This document shows positions 45,501 through 57,789 of a stretch of DNA of 64,000 nucleotides, piece by piece; the first letter of the stretch is position 1; every line of letters starts with the position of its first letter. The translations under genes were made by a program, and so were the position numbers. A model generated the notes under the pieces. The model made no database searches. It was not told the origin of the DNA and saw only the letters and a list, made by a program, of their open reading frames with translations. Source of the stretch: Linyphia triangularis (lineage: Eukaryota > Arthropoda > Arachnida > Araneae > Linyphiidae); the NCBI GenBank assembly GCA_963978545.1, contig OZ021726.1, forward strand, positions 30,786,459 to 30,850,458. The letters are read 5' to 3'.

Positions 45501-46210
45501 GTATAGAATTTTTTGAAATTCGGATGTCTTTGGTAAATTTCTTTTTAGATTGATTGAGCGATATAATGTTTAGGAATACACTGACAATCATTCCTATCTT
45601 ATATAACAATAACTATTCGGGGGCAAATGTCGTGAAAGGAAACAATTGTTAATAGAGTTGCTTGTAGAGCGTAAGTGGCGACTATTGTGGATATGAAAGT
45701 TGTAATCTTTCAAAGTAAAAGAATTGCTTCCCTGATAATTCTATTTCGCGTCATTCTATTTTTAGATTAATTTTTTAACTGTTTATTTTCAGTGGAAAAA
45801 GTAATTAGGTACCGTAAGTGTAAAACAAAATTAAAATTATTTTTTTAGTGAAAGATTTGAGTAGTGTCCAGATTTCTTTGTCGCATTTTTTTTTTTTTTT
45901 TTTTAAAGTATTTAGCTTTTGAATTATAGTAAATTTGGACTTCGAATGTATTAGACCTTTTAAAAAAAACAAAATACAAAGCAAAGCAGCTAATTATATT
46001 AAAAAAAAGTTAGAACTAAAAAAAAAAAAACTTCCGTAAAGGACCTGCCCATTTTTTAAAAACACTGACCGGCTTACTCTGTATGGCCAATACGGGCCTG
46101 GTAACTGGCCATCAGCTGAAAAAACACTCGCTGAAACCATTATATTAGATGTATCAATCTAAACATCGGCTGAAAAAACATCGTTAAAAAATTTCGAATT
46201 AAAGGCAACT
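42512..46210. other. AT-rich non-coding stretch
   Basis: No supportable gene or bounded element. The 99-codon frame at 44361-44660 (+) has no recognisable domain. Confidence 0.5.
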
Positions 46211-47785
46211 GTTGTGGACTGTAAGCAGGGGTGGATTTAGGGAAGGTGCAGTGGGTGAGATCCTACTCCCCTCAAATTTATTTGATAATTAAAAATGTAT
46301 TACTCAAGGTTTTTTCTGCACTATAAATGTCATTAAAAATTCCGTTAACAAGGGAAAAATACTCAAATAATTTAAAAGAAGAAAAAAAAAAAAAAAAAAG
46401 AAAGAAAAAAAAAGTAAGTGCCAATTAAGTATTTTGAAATTTTATAGAACTCTAAAAAACAGTCAGAACTCGCAAAATATGGTGCGATTTGCATTGCAAT
46501 AGTACAAGTAAAAAGAAAATGAAGGTGAAATAAATTTAAAAAAAAAAAAAAAAAAAAAGCCAGAGAGAGAGTAGCTGAAAAACTACATGGACGCTACCAG
46601 GACAGTGCAAGACCCTCTTGACTTTGGAAAATTAGAAAAATGTGAAGGAAAAACAATTTACAGTAAAAAAGTAACTACTAATTAAAAAATTTGTTAAGAA
46701 AATCATTTTCTATTTTTTAAAAATTAAGACCTTGCTTCCCCCCCCCCCCCTTGAAAACATTTCTGCAGGTGTCTATGAAAAGCTACAATTATACATGGCG
46801 AGCGAGTAGTAATTTTTAAACAAAAGGTCTCGGTAAAATTAGTAAATTAGTTAACCAAATTTTAGAATACGTTTTCCCAGTAAATAAGTTTTTAAACAGA
46901 ATCGGGATTTTTCGAAACATATTTGAAAACTTGCGTTTTGGTCCGTATGATAGGAAGTGATTCTTTTACTGCACACTAACTTGTGTAGGTAATCTTAGTT
47001 GATTTCCTTGTAATATCAGCATTATACGAATTTCTAGATAGATTGTAAAAATGTCACTATATTGTATAACGGTGAAGCTTCAGAATTGTACACACTTTTT
47101 TTGAAATTGTCTTTGATAGATTAGAAAAAAAATTACTTTGTGACTCTCAAAATACATGGTAATATAGGTTCAAGAATTCAGCAACATACATTGCACTTAA
47201 GATTAAATGAAGCCACTCTTGAATTTTACAAATGTCTATTTTCATTTTGAATACAAGTATAAAATGTAAGTAAATGTTAGATAACTCTAGTGATTGAAGC
47301 AACTCCACGAACTTTTGAGTAAAGATTTGCACCAGTTGATGTGATGCAAATTATGCATGATTTGCAAACTAAATTTATACTTTCTCAAAATTTGAAGAAA
47401 TGTTTCTATTCCATTCCTAACATTTTAATAAACATGTTATATAAGAAGGAGATAATCTAATTTTCGAAAAGTTTTCTGTGATAAGTATTCTCAATATTGA
47501 CCATAAATATAGCAAAAAGCTCGAATTTAATTAAGTCCAATATTTGCTTTATTATATATTTTAATTTAATCCCAAGAATCATGCTCAATTATTATTCAAA
47601 GAATATGATGGCGGTCAAAAGGGAAAAGTTTGGAAGCGATATTTGTTAAGAATTTTCTGGTAATATATAACCACCAAATGATTGGATATGGAGACACACT
47701 CTAATAAGAAGTAGTTGAGATTGAATGTTTACGATTTTACTGTTATAATTTGTTTTAAATCACCGTCTCAGAGACAATACTAGGA
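46211..47785. other. Non-coding, with a possible transposon terminus
   Basis: 'CAGGGGTGGATTTAG' at about 46227 looks like a hAT-style end, but the opposite end was not found. A/C homopolymers (46387-46399, 46539-46558 and 46739-46751) are the other structure. No gene seen. Confidence 0.3.
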
Positions 47786-47789
47786 GGGC

Positions 47790-48704
47790 AGCCGGGTCCC
47801 TGCCTGAGGCGGCAAACTGGCTGTAAAATTAACTAGCTTATGAAGAAAATTATTAAACCAAGATTCATTTGAATACGTATGAAAAATGGTGGAATTTTAA
47901 TGTGTTTTACGAACTTTTAAGTATAGGTACCCACTCCAAAAATCTACAAGCATGCGAACAACATAAGAAGATTGAGGTATGTATAATTTTTAAATAAAAA
48001 CACGGTTTGAAAGATGAGTCGAGTTATCGCGTATTAAAGACCAAATCCAAAATCGAACCAAAAATACAGAGCAATACAGATAAAATATCAAAATATTTCA
48101 AGGAAACCGCTCATAAACATAATAAACTCCCGTGTAAAAATGTATCAAATAAAAAATGACCTTTTTTATTATAATTTAAATAAATGGACACACATACAAA
48201 GTGCTATAAAAGAATTTTTTACCGTGTGTTTTAATTTGGCGGAACATGTATGGGATCGCGAAAAACCAGTCATGACAAGCTGTAACACGATTTTTATTGT
48301 TTGAATAGGTTTTTTTTACATATATTTAATTTTAAATTTACCATGAGTCATTTAAAAACTATTTTTGTAAGCTTGTTATCTTTAAATTTTGACTTTTTCC
48401 TCGGACACGTCGATTTTGTGTTGAAGGAAGTCACTTTTCTTTTTAGTGAGTGCACGAGCTGCCACTGATTTTTTTTTGTTAGTTCAAATTGGCAATCTTA
48501 AAAAGTTTTATATTCAAATAAAAAAAATTTCATCGCGAATTTCGCGAATGACTTCACAAAACTTCAACACTTTTAATACCAATTTTTTGGCTTACATTTC
48601 ATTTTTCGCGGGAAGGATTTAGGTTATTTCTTTTAATTTCTGCTATAAAGGGGCGACATTTTACCTTTTTGCCTGAGGCGGTGAAATTGCTAGCGCCAGC
48701 CCTG
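47790..48704. mobile_element. hAT-like element fragment
   Basis: The right end '...GCCTGAGGCGG..GCTAGCGCCAGCCCTG' (to 48704) is, in reverse complement, CAGGGCTGGCGCTAGCAA. This is a widespread hAT-type terminus with a GC-rich CCGCCTCAGGC subterminal motif. At the left (about 47790-47818) 'GAGGGCAGCCGGGTCC' plus 'GCCTGAGGCGGC' looks like a damaged counterpart. No 8-bp duplication could be matched, so the left boundary is uncertain. No transposase frame remains. Confidence 0.4.
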
Positions 48705-48764
48705 CGATCCTGTTTCTCAAAGGGAACTATAGTGGTCTAAAAGTACAAATAACAGATACAACAC

Positions 48765-48905
48765 CTAGGCACTAGTATTCACTTTTGTCTAGTGGTTAAC
48801 ATGCCATCCTTCTGAATACACTGCACAACCACCACAAGCAACTCAATCGTTCGCCCCCTTCACGACTCATTGGAAAGGGGCTATTTGGTGGTCTCGTGTA
48901 CAGTA
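48765..48905 (+). mobile_element. tRNA-derived SINE fragment, family C
   Basis: Shares the opening 'GGCACTAGTATTCACTTTTG', with 'GTCTAGTGGTTAACATGCC' as a likely A box, with the copy at 51603. The B-box region is eroded here ('CAATCGTTCGCCCCC'). No target duplication identified. Confidence 0.5.
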
Positions 48906-49768
48906 CACACAAAAAAAACAGAACGATGGCTATATCTTCGGTTCTAATTATCGTAGAATCTTACGGTTTGCACCAAAATGTTTTGCTTACGATTTTCTAT
49001 ATATCTGATGCAATTTTTTTTCTTGAGGGACCGTTTACTAAGTAAAAGTAACGCTATCTTCGAAAATTTCGATACGAACCCATATTTTTTATCATTTCAT
49101 TCGATTCAGAATACATCATTTACCCTGTATACCAAATTTCAATGCATTATGTTGAAAAACACGTCACTTATGAGCGAAAATATTTCGACCATTTTTTGAC
49201 CGATCTTCAGGGAGAATTTCCATAAAACGGAAGGTATTTTTAAGGTTCTTCTTCACAGCGGGAGAAATCGAACGGTCAATGTGGCACGTTTCACTAAGAT
49301 TAAAATATACAAGTATTAGTCTAAAATTGCAAAGAAACTACTTGGATTTATAGTGTCATGTTTAAGATTAATACAAAAATAGCAAGTAAACGCAAAAGTA
49401 ACATAATTTATTTACAACATTAAAGATGTGCATTCTTCACACGAAATAAATAAAATATCGAAAACTGTAATTGCAGAAATATAACGAATATTACTGATCA
49501 TTAGAAAATTAATAAATATTAAATGTAGGCATTAGTAAACAATATTTAGCAAAGCATGAATATTTTACAGAAATATTTCACTATAAACACAAATGTGACT
49601 AAATCGTTGAAATTATTTATAAAATGAAAAAGTCACATGATTCAGTAAAATTTTTAAAGGATAACTTATTGAAATTGCTTTAAAAATGTTGTTTTAAATA
49701 AATGGAATTTAAGAAAGCAAATTAAAAAAAAAATTAAAATTATAGTTTACAGAAAAAATAATTAATAA
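48906..49768. other. AT-rich non-coding stretch
   Basis: No gene seen. The 73-codon frame at 48978-49199 (+) is not recognisable. Confidence 0.45.
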
Positions 49769-50103
49769 TTTAAAAAACTAAAAAACACGCTTTAATAGAA
49801 AAGTGAACTAAAAAGTAGAAGATAATTTTAAATAAGTTTGAAATAAGAATAGAGTGATTAACAAGAAATATTTATTTTATCGTACAAAAGCGTGGGGTGC
49901 TTTTTAAGATATTTTCATAATGGCTCTACTTTTACCAATATCTGTCATTAAATATTTACAAAAATTGACATCAAGTACCCCACGCTTTTTTACAATAAAA
50001 TAAATATTTCTTGTTAATCACTATTCTTATTTCAAACTTATTTAAAATTATCTTCTACTTTTTTGTTCACTTTCCTATTAAAGCGTGTTTTTTAGTTTTT
50101 AAA
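49769..50103. repeat. Long-arm inverted repeat (hairpin, ~130-bp arms)
   Basis: The left arm (49769-49899) and right arm (49975-50103) are reverse complements with only a handful of differences and one-base gaps, separated by a 75-bp spacer. The arms end inward at 'GCGTGGGGT' / 'ACCCCACGC'. No coding sequence. If transcribed, it would give a ~130-bp double-stranded RNA. Either a recent MITE or fold-back insertion or an inverted duplication could produce it; no obvious target duplication was seen. Confidence 0.85.
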
Positions 50104-51602
50104 CTATCGGTTATACGATAACTGAACGTTATGCGATTTTCCACACCTCTAGTTTACCTTGAATTAATCTTTGATAGTATTCAAAAGTCGTCTACTATAC
50201 GGTCCCCCCTTTCCCCTCCCCCGTTTTTTACATTTTCTCTAAAAAATCGAGAACTAATAGTCAAAATGGAAAGAAAAAAATTATGGGGGGGTTTTAGACC
50301 ATGGTAAATCTAATGAAAGCAAAAACATTATATGTTTCTATTAAAAAAAAATGTAATTGCTTTATTAATTAATAATTAATTATTAAAAAAGAAATTGATT
50401 CAAAAGCTGATTGCTATTGTTTGGCCATTTACAAACTACCTTTTGAAAAAAAAATTACTGAAATATATTAATTATTTAAGTATTTATGGCCAAAAAAAAA
50501 CTTTTTTATTTAACATTAATTTAACATTTTCTTTTTATCATTTAAATTACAAACCATTCATTAGAAAATTACGAATTTTTGTATTTCGCATTCTTTTTTA
50601 ATGCTGAATCCAAATATGGAATAATATTATGAGGTTGCTATTGAACTTTTTAAAGTTTGGTTCTGTTTTAATATGTAGATGACCCCTCATGATAAAAAAA
50701 ACTACATACAATTATTAAAAACCTTTCACGATTTACAACGGTACCTTTTGTTTGTTATTTCAACAATTAGAACAAAAGATATAGCCATCGTTCTGTTTTT
50801 TTTTGGGGGGTACTGTACAAATAACAGATACACAGTGCTAGAAGTGTGGGTGACTCGTCCCCCCCCCCCATTTTTCAAGAAAATACCCATGCGTTTCCCC
50901 CCCCCCCCACTTCTAAAACCACTGGAATCCATCCCCCCCCCCCCCCCCACTTTTAAAAACACTCAATCCGCCTGAAAACTGCTAATGAAAAATAACATTA
51001 ACCTTCAAAATAATGTGACACTGAGAAAGCGATTTTTTTTTTTTACATATGAAAACTTTGAAACTATTTATGGATATATATACCATACTATTATAAAAAT
51101 GCATTATACTACTTTGTATAAAGATATAAGTATTGTTATTAAATAAGTATTGTAATTAACATTAACAAATACTGTTACACTTGGTCAACTTTTTACTTAA
51201 GTTAGATTTCTATTCTTGTTTCATATAAAAAGTTATTTAATTTTTTTTTTTTTTTTGTAGTTTTCTATTAATTTAATTTTATGAAAGTATGCACATTTAT
51301 AAACACTATTTAAACCTAAATAAACAGTTATGTATAAAACGTTGAATTATTACTTCACTTTATTACTTACTTCCAAGTAAAAAAAACTAAGTCGCAGAAT
51401 ATTCATTAAAATAACAGTAAATTTTGGACCCTTGTTTAATATTAGTGTTAGGAAGTATAAAGTACTTCCTTGCTAGTAAATATTTTTATTATAAGTTACG
51501 AAATTATAGAATTTACCTTTGAAGATGGGGGGGAGGGGGATGCACTTTTCATCAACTTTTGGCCTTCCCTCCCTCCTCCATTTTTTTCCACCACTTCTAC
51601 CA
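50104..51602. other. Non-coding with C-rich runs
   Basis: No gene. C-runs at about 50860-50869, 50898-50909 and 50933-50949, separated by 'ACTTCTAAAACCACTGGAAT'-type spacers, form a degenerate C-rich array. A G-rich patch lies at 51526-51540. The Pro- and Gly-rich frames at 50679-50975 (both strands) are products of these runs, not genes. Confidence 0.55.
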
Positions 51603-51790
51603 CTGCAGGTACAACACCAAGGCACTAGTTATCACTTTTGTCTAGGGTTTAACAAGCCTGTCTACTGATCTAGGAGTCCCTGGTTCGACTCCCAGTAAGC
51701 TCGCATCGCTACAGAACTAAAAAGTAGGTTGTGTTGTAACCCTCGGCGAGCGTTAGCTAGTATCAAGTCGATCCCCCTAGTAAACTGGAT
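51603..51790 (+). mobile_element. tRNA-derived SINE, family C
   Basis: A-box-like 'GTCTAGGGTTTAACAAGCC' and an exact B box 'GGTTCGACTCC' (about 51681) are followed by a tRNA-unrelated body ('AAGCTCGCATCGCTACAG', 'CCTCGGCGAGCGTTAGC'). The opening segment matches the fragment at 48765. It ends in AT-rich sequence near 51790. No clear target duplication. Confidence 0.6.
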
Positions 51791-52612
51791 AATCATCAAT
51801 TAAATAGAAAGAAAAATCTTAAATTTTTAATTAGACTTATTGTCTGGTGAAGTTTGCTTTTGAAGAGTTGGTATCTGTTTCTACCAAACAATAAGGAGCT
51901 TTAAAAAAATCTAGTGACAGTGTAAAATAAAATAAAAAGAAAAGCTATTTTTCGTATTCCTGACATTTACCCCACATTTCATTTGAATGTCGCAGAAGTA
52001 TTATTTTCGCACAAAAATGCTCTCCTTCGACTACAGAAGGTTGAATTTTCAATCACTGACAATGGAAAGAGGGTGGTGATAATGTTAAAAATAAATTATA
52101 AGTAAAAAAAGCTTTTATTTATTTTATTTTTTTACATGTTCTATGAAATCAATAAGGTATCCTATTTAATAAAAATGACTACTTTGTTATATGACTTTAA
52201 CGGAAAATAAAATCAAAGAAAAAGTAATGTTTAAAAGGGGCAGGGAAGCTGAAAAAGTTTTCATTACAAATTATCCACAATAAAATATATTAGTAAAATA
52301 TTTTCTTTTTTTTTTTTCTTTTTTTTCCCCCTTTTTTTTTTTTTTTTTTGTAACTATTCCAATTTCATTCTTGAGATATTTTGTCTTTTGGTATTTTGAA
52401 GCAGACGTTTTCTAAAATATAATTTGTATTTTAAATTAATATTCTAATATTTATATGTTTAAATTACGAAATTTTTAAACATTGCTTCACTTTTTCAACA
52501 ATCAATTGTTCATCATCACTTATAATAACAAAAAATTCCACCAACACTAACACACAGTTGCACTCATCAGCCACTTGGTATCTTAATAGTAAACTTTAAC
52601 AATGTAGATAAA
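51791..52612. other. AT-rich non-coding stretch
   Basis: No gene. A long pyrimidine tract (about 52305-52349) is the only marked structure. Confidence 0.5.
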
Positions 52613-52691
52613 TTTCTTTGTTGTAATCAACGAAGTTAACTTTCTCTGTTGTAATTAAAGAAGTTAACTTTCTCTGTAGTAAAAGAAATTG
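52613..52691 (+). repeat. 28-bp tandem repeat, ~2.8 copies
   Basis: The unit TTTCTCTGTTGTAATTAAAG plus AAGTTAAC recurs at 52613, 52641 and 52669 with a few substitutions; the last copy is partial. Confidence 0.8.
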
Positions 52692-52789
52692 TATTGTGTC
52701 ATAAAGAGCAGTTACATTTGTACAAGCGAATTTTTGATTGCGTTAATTTTATTTGATTGATTCTTTGATTAACAATTATAAGTGAGTTG

Positions 52790-53110
52790 TGAATTGCGAG
52801 GAGAAGATGGAATAGTTGGACAATTCTCCCTTTTGAGAGGTTGAGGTGGTCCAGTCCATGTGATCAGGTGGTCTCCCAGTTCATGGAATTCAAAGGAGCC
52901 CATGGACTAGAAGACAAGCTCAAGTTCACAGGAGAATGAAGAAGAAAACCCAAGCTGCCTACCAAGAAGTAAACCACAGCTTGGACTTCTTATGCATCCT
53001 TCACAAATATTTTATGAACTTGATCAGTCCACCAGAACGTGAGCTCCTCTGATGAGGTCCCTCAAGGGGATTTAGAAAATCATAACAAAAACATCAAGTG
53101 GGCTGACGGG
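52790..53110 (+). pseudogene. Possible decayed coding fragment, unidentified
   Basis: This is the only protein-like, GC-elevated patch between the SINEs and the retrotransposons. One frame reads V-V-S-Q-F-M-E-F-K-G-A-H-G-L-E-D-K-L-K-F-T-G-E and stops. It overlaps by one base an ATG (52936) of a 38-codon frame, M-K-K-K-T-Q-A-A-Y-Q-E-V-N-H-S-L-D-F-L..., ending at 53052. Both look like real coding sequence in composition, so a single gene or transposon frame broken by a one-base shift is plausible. I recognise no domain. It may belong to a decayed DNA transposon covering 52.8-54.4 kb. Confidence 0.3.
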
Positions 53111-54789
53111 GGGCATAAAAATAACTCTTAAATTTAGTTTAACAAGTGTACATAAACGTGTTGCATTCCAACATCATTAAGATGATCAAAATACAAATGT
53201 AAGCACTAATTTCTAGAGTTTAGAGCATTTTCTGTCCATTTAGATCAAAGTTTTATAAAATTGGAAGTGGTATCACTTATTACCCTTCAGTTAGTTAACT
53301 ATACATGGTGAAAATGACAACTGAATCTCTACATCCGTTTTTAATGTATAAGATAAATTTTCATGTTCCAAAATTAATATATTTGTGTTGTAAACGCTGA
53401 TGTTAAAAGGGTTTTTGTTTAAAAAGAAGACTTTTTTTTTGCATACTTTTAGCTACAATTACATGTGTAATAGTGTTTATCCACTTAGTTGAAAATGGTT
53501 ACATTTAAGTACTAAATGTACAATGTAGTAACATGTAGTAAATGTACAATGAGAAATACTTGACCCAAGACAGAGATACTATTTGAATGAATTTTGAATT
53601 TTGCAGGTTTTATGGATTTTATTTTTCTTCTTACACCATTTTGTTAAGTATGAAAAATATTTAGTTGATAAAAAGTTATTGTTATTGATAGATATTCTTG
53701 AAAATTGTATGTCATTGCCTACCACCAACATGTTGCATGAGCTAACCGTATAATAATTCCTTCTAAATTGTTTTCATAGACTACAACCCTTAGGTGTATC
53801 AGTTTACTCTCCTTTCAAAGGATAAATGTTCAATACACAAATCTGACCAAATTCAGGCTATTCTTCACCTACCTAAGTTTTCAATGAAAAATGATAACTA
53901 AAAAATTTGGGTTTTAATGTGAGTTTAAATTTGCAGTTAAATAAATAGCTATTTTCTTATTCTTGAGCTTGTATAAGAACAGAAATAGCTTTCAGACAGC
54001 TAATATTTTCAGCTTTCTGCAATAAAAATTAAAAGTGAACACCATATTAACATTATGTAGGTAATAAAAATTAAAAGTATTGTTCTTATTGAACAAGAAT
54101 AGATAAGTATTAACCATGGACTTATTAATAGGAGTTATGTTGTTATTATGCAAAAGTGTTGCATTTGTAATTTAAATTGTATGCTCCCAAATATATGGCT
54201 TGGGTCAAGAATCCCTAAAGGCGGTCAAGTATCCTAAGCATTGGGATACTTGGCCCAAGTTGAAGGGTTTTTTTTTTATTTCATATTTTACCACCTTTAC
54301 AATTAATACTTCAGAAATATATTCATAAATATTGTGTAATACTTAATGAAGTATAAATAGACAGCATTTACACAACCATAAGTAATGTAAAATAAAATTT
54401 AAACACACAAAACTAAAAATTGGGTCAAGTATCACTAGTTCCCCTTATCCTCTATTAAGATTTTGTTCAAATACTTTCGATGCAACTTGGCATTTCAAAA
54501 GATGTCTGCGACCTGAAAATCACTTATGTTTGGTTGCGATTTACAAATTTAAGGTCATTTGCGCACGAGACCAACCTTTATTTGAACCTAAAAATCCATT
54601 ATTTACAGCCGCTCACTTACTAAGTACTTCGAATTTACAGACACTGCGGATTACTATTTAACTAAAGCGTTGTTACATGACAAATTTCTACCAAATAAGG
54701 TTCCTCCAGGTTTTATTTTAGTTATTTTATAACAAAAGCAAAATTAATTACTTGTTTCTTTTAAAGTAAAATACTTTATTTAATAATAA
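53111..54789. other. Non-coding stretch with repeated ACTTGACCCAAG motif
   Basis: Motif copies in both orientations lie at 53556-53570, 54199-54209, 54223-54234, 54243-54260 and 54420-54432. Two of them form a small hairpin (54223-54255). Such motif clusters can be subterminal repeats of a DNA transposon, but I could not define its ends. No gene seen. Confidence 0.4.
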
Positions 54790-54980
54790 CTAAAGGCCTG
54801 GCGTTTTGCTCTCAGTACAACCAACACCTATTCAATACTAAAGCCAAAACGCTAGCAGCAAAATTTATGTGACGTCACGTATATCGGTAGAAGATCTTCA
54901 GACAGAAAAGTTAATTTCCAAAATCTGCCGACTTACTGAACGAAGTTCTCTTATTGTTAGTGGAAAAATCAGGTAAATCC
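54790..54980 (+). promoter_or_regulatory. CRE-containing island with downstream splice donor
   Basis: A full cAMP-response palindrome TGACGTCA (54870-54877) lies ~95 bases upstream of CAG|GTAAAT (intron start 54973). The spacing would fit a short non-coding first exon on the plus strand. No coding exon downstream supports it before the retrotransposon cluster. Weak. Confidence 0.18.
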
Positions 54981-55354
54981 TTTGCTTATTTTATATATCA
55001 TTTGTTTATAAGTGATTAGAATGTTTATTGAAATATTGTTTTCACAAATTTATTTACTTTAAAACATTTTAAAAAAACATAATTGGAAATTTGTGAGCAC
55101 TTGAATTCCAATTAGGCTTACTGCTAAGAATGTGTTAGACATTAGAATTTACCTTTGAATGCGCGAATCTTTAAAGTGATTCCTCACCAAAAAATATTGC
55201 TGTATAGAAATTTTGCCTCTCTAAATCATGTCATAGAATGGGAAAAATACAGAGGATTCTTACATATCTTTAGAACGATTTTGTTAAAGGATTGAAAATG
55301 AATAATTACAGGAAAAAAATTCCTTGGTAAATCGTATTATTTCAGATCAAAACT

Positions 55355-55535
55355 GCAGACCAAACTGTATAGTGGTTAGCGTGCTGGCCTCTAGACCGGG
55401 AGGTTGAGGGTTCGAGTCCCGTGTAGACATGGGTGTTTGTAAATGTATGTTGGTTTGTTAAATGACGAAATGTTTCGGCGCATTATAACCCTCGTGTTGC
55501 TGACGGCGCCAGATAATCTGAATACAACCAACCAA
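55355..55535 (+). mobile_element. tRNA-derived SINE, family A
   Basis: A box 'TATAGTGGTTAGCGTGC', B box 'GGTTCGAGTCC', a tRNA-unrelated body with 'CTCGTGTTGCTGACGGCGCC' and an (ACCA)n tail. It is flanked by an exact 13-bp duplication TCAGATCAAAACT (55342-55354 and 55536-55548). Same family as 42314-42497 in the opposite orientation. The exact duplication shows target-primed insertion by a LINE machinery not present in this window. Confidence 0.93.
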
Positions 55536-55548
55536 TCAGATCAAAACT

Positions 55549-56406
55549 ATCATCTGATACTTTCACATTTATTTTTCTTTTTTTAAAAAAAAAAAAAAAA
55601 AACTGTGGATCAAATGATGTGTTTGCATTTTCCGATGAAAAATATTTTTAAGCCGCGATTTAACTTTGTGAAACGCATAGCATAAAAATGACTGAGTGGA
55701 AAATAAACAATATTATTAATCGGAAAGGGAAAACCCCTTTAATCAGTGCTTCTAAATGAAAAAAAAAATGAAAAAAACTTACAAATAAAAGATTTCAGTG
55801 TTAATTGTAATTCCGGCACAGCATATTAAATTATGTCAACCTTTTATAAAAGTTATAATTCTCTAAAGGTGGGTTATATTTTAAGTACACTGATTTAAAT
55901 AAAGAATTAATAAATGAAACTTAATTTGAAGCAATTTATTTACAAAGTGAAATTTGTACTCTTTATAATTTGTGAAATGACTTGGCGTATTAATTAATTT
56001 TAAACTAATCTTATTTTAAACTAAATCTACGTTATGGCGTACGTTACGTCATGACATTATAAAAAATTCTACAGAAGCATCGAATTAACTCGTATCAATT
56101 CTCTCATTTGGTATTAAAAGTATTTAGAAACTGTTTTGCAACGTATGCTATAGGCATTTGAATATTTTAAGAATTACATTGGCTCCACAACTCGGCAAGG
56201 GGGGTGTCAATTAAACTTTGACTGGCACATGATAAAATGACAATGTGTATTCAATCTCTGTTAGCATACGTTTATAAAAGTGCATAGTTTGTTACGCTCT
56301 TGAAATGAGGAAAATGTCAGATAAAATAGAAAACCAGTACAAATAAGTAAAACGGTGTATTTACATTGTATTTATACCACATTTTATTTGTTGTTCTTTT
56401 ATATAT
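55549..56406. other. AT-rich non-coding stretch
   Basis: No gene. Flank of the Gypsy-type element. An A-run lies at about 55585-55602. Confidence 0.5.
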
Positions 56407-56858
56407 TGTTGTGAATTTTCCACAGAGCCAATGACAGCACAGATTTTATTGGATAAAAACTATTATTTATTCGCTCTTCAAAGGCACACAAAACTTAATC
56501 GAAGAAGATCAATATCAAGCGTCAACACAAGCTTCAATAACAACAACTTTGAGTTCGGTGATAATTCAGGTCAGGCACACTCAAAGCGTTCAGCTTTCAT
56601 CGAGTTCCAAAGTGAAACTGTCTGTCGATTTTAGCTGCGGTCGAATTTATACAGGCGCGGGAGAATCTTCTCGAAATATCTTGCCAATTCGACGAAAAAA
56701 AAGAAACATATCGAAAATACCCGATTGCTCTAGGTGTTGCAACCTTTTTCTAACCTGTATTATATCTGTTAATAAATAAAATAAGATAAAATAAATTACA
56801 ATAGAGCTTTAAATAATACGTCACTATTTACATCTATATACAAAAAATTTGTGCAACA
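56407..56858 (-). repeat. 3' LTR (element orientation) of the Gypsy-type element
   Basis: 452 bp bounded by TGTTG...CAACA. On the minus strand it begins TGTTGCACAAATTT and ends TTCCACAACA. It carries a TATA-like TATAAATTCGACCG (near 56640-56651) and AATAAA signals toward its end. It aligns end to end with 59666-60125. Confidence 0.92.
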
Positions 56859-56872
56859 TTTCCTCCTTCTTA
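56859..56872 (-). other. Polypurine tract
   Basis: On the minus strand AAGAAGGAGGAAA abuts the LTR start TGTTG directly. This is the primer for second-strand synthesis and fixes the LTR boundary and element orientation. Confidence 0.85.
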
Positions 56873-56875
56873 AAG

Positions 56876-57771
56876 ACTGCACGTCCCGGGCAGTGAAGTC
56901 CTTAAGAGGAAAGGCCATTCAATCATTACTACCATAATATGGGGTTAGCCTATTGTAATGTACAACTCTAGGTTTACAGGAAGGTGTCCGTTGGATCCTT
57001 ACCGCAACGTCGTTGATCTTCTTAAGGACCAAATACGGCCTTCATACCATATACTTCTCAGTTCGTCTGGAGATTAGGGGAGAGTCCTTTCCGGCGTTTA
57101 GGGTTCCATAACCATACTTTGTCACCTTCCTGGAATGAACGTTCCGTGGCCTTGTCATCGTATCGGATCTTCATTCGCTCCGTCATGATGTTGATTCTCT
57201 CTCGGGCGAACCGATGTACGGCTTTCAAACGCGCCTGGGTATCATCTAGATACTAGGCAGACGAGGAAGGAGTGTCCGGTGGTCGTCCAAAGAGGAGGAC
57301 GCAGGGTAGACTAATGTCCCTTCCAAACATCATTTGTAATAGTGTAAATCCGGTGGTCTCGTGAGTAGCACTTCTGTAGGCCAACAGGAGAGGTGGATGT
57401 TTCTGATCCCCATCTTGCAGGTTACATGACTTTGAAATTGGTTGTTGATAAGAGAACGCGTGTGTTCCAGATTTGAACTCCATTTTAGATGAACGTCGTC
57501 TGCTCTCCGGGCATGAACTTCCGGAAAGAGCGTTCGTGTTCCCATTCAGCCGAACATCATTTTCAGTAAGCTGGTCTGTGATTGCGTCGGAATCATCCGC
57601 GGGTGCAGCTGATAGATCCTGGGACCTCCGTTCGATGCTTGTGACAGGAGCATGGGTACCGATTTCTTCTTCACTGACGCTGTCCATTCCCACACGAACC
57701 ACTTCCTGGGAGGGTTTCATTAACGTTGCTTTTTTCGATTCTCTTTTCGGGGTTGGGGAGATACTTTTCAT
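56876..57771 (-). pseudogene. Integrase C-terminal remnant, Ty3/Gypsy
   Basis: An open stretch (57771-57253) starts with a polar, Ser/Glu-rich segment of unknown origin. It then reads P-P-L-L-L-A-Y-R-S-A-T-H-E-T-T-G-F and M-F-G-R-D-I-S-L-P, the conserved region after the integrase core. Past a stop, the frame continues with D-D-K-A-T-E-R-S-F-Q-E-G-D-K-V-W-L-W-N-P and, after further stops and a shift, K-P-R-V-V-H-Y-N-R-L-T-P-Y. That is the end of the GPY/F module. The catalytic D,D35E core is missing, so the deletion joins protease-side sequence to the integrase C-terminus near 57.4 kb. Inactive. Confidence 0.85.
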
Positions 57772-57789
57772 CGATGTAGACTCTGTCTC

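Noticed and set aside
50679..50975. Pro-rich (+) and Gly-rich (-) frames
   Set aside because: Produced by C-runs; no codon structure.
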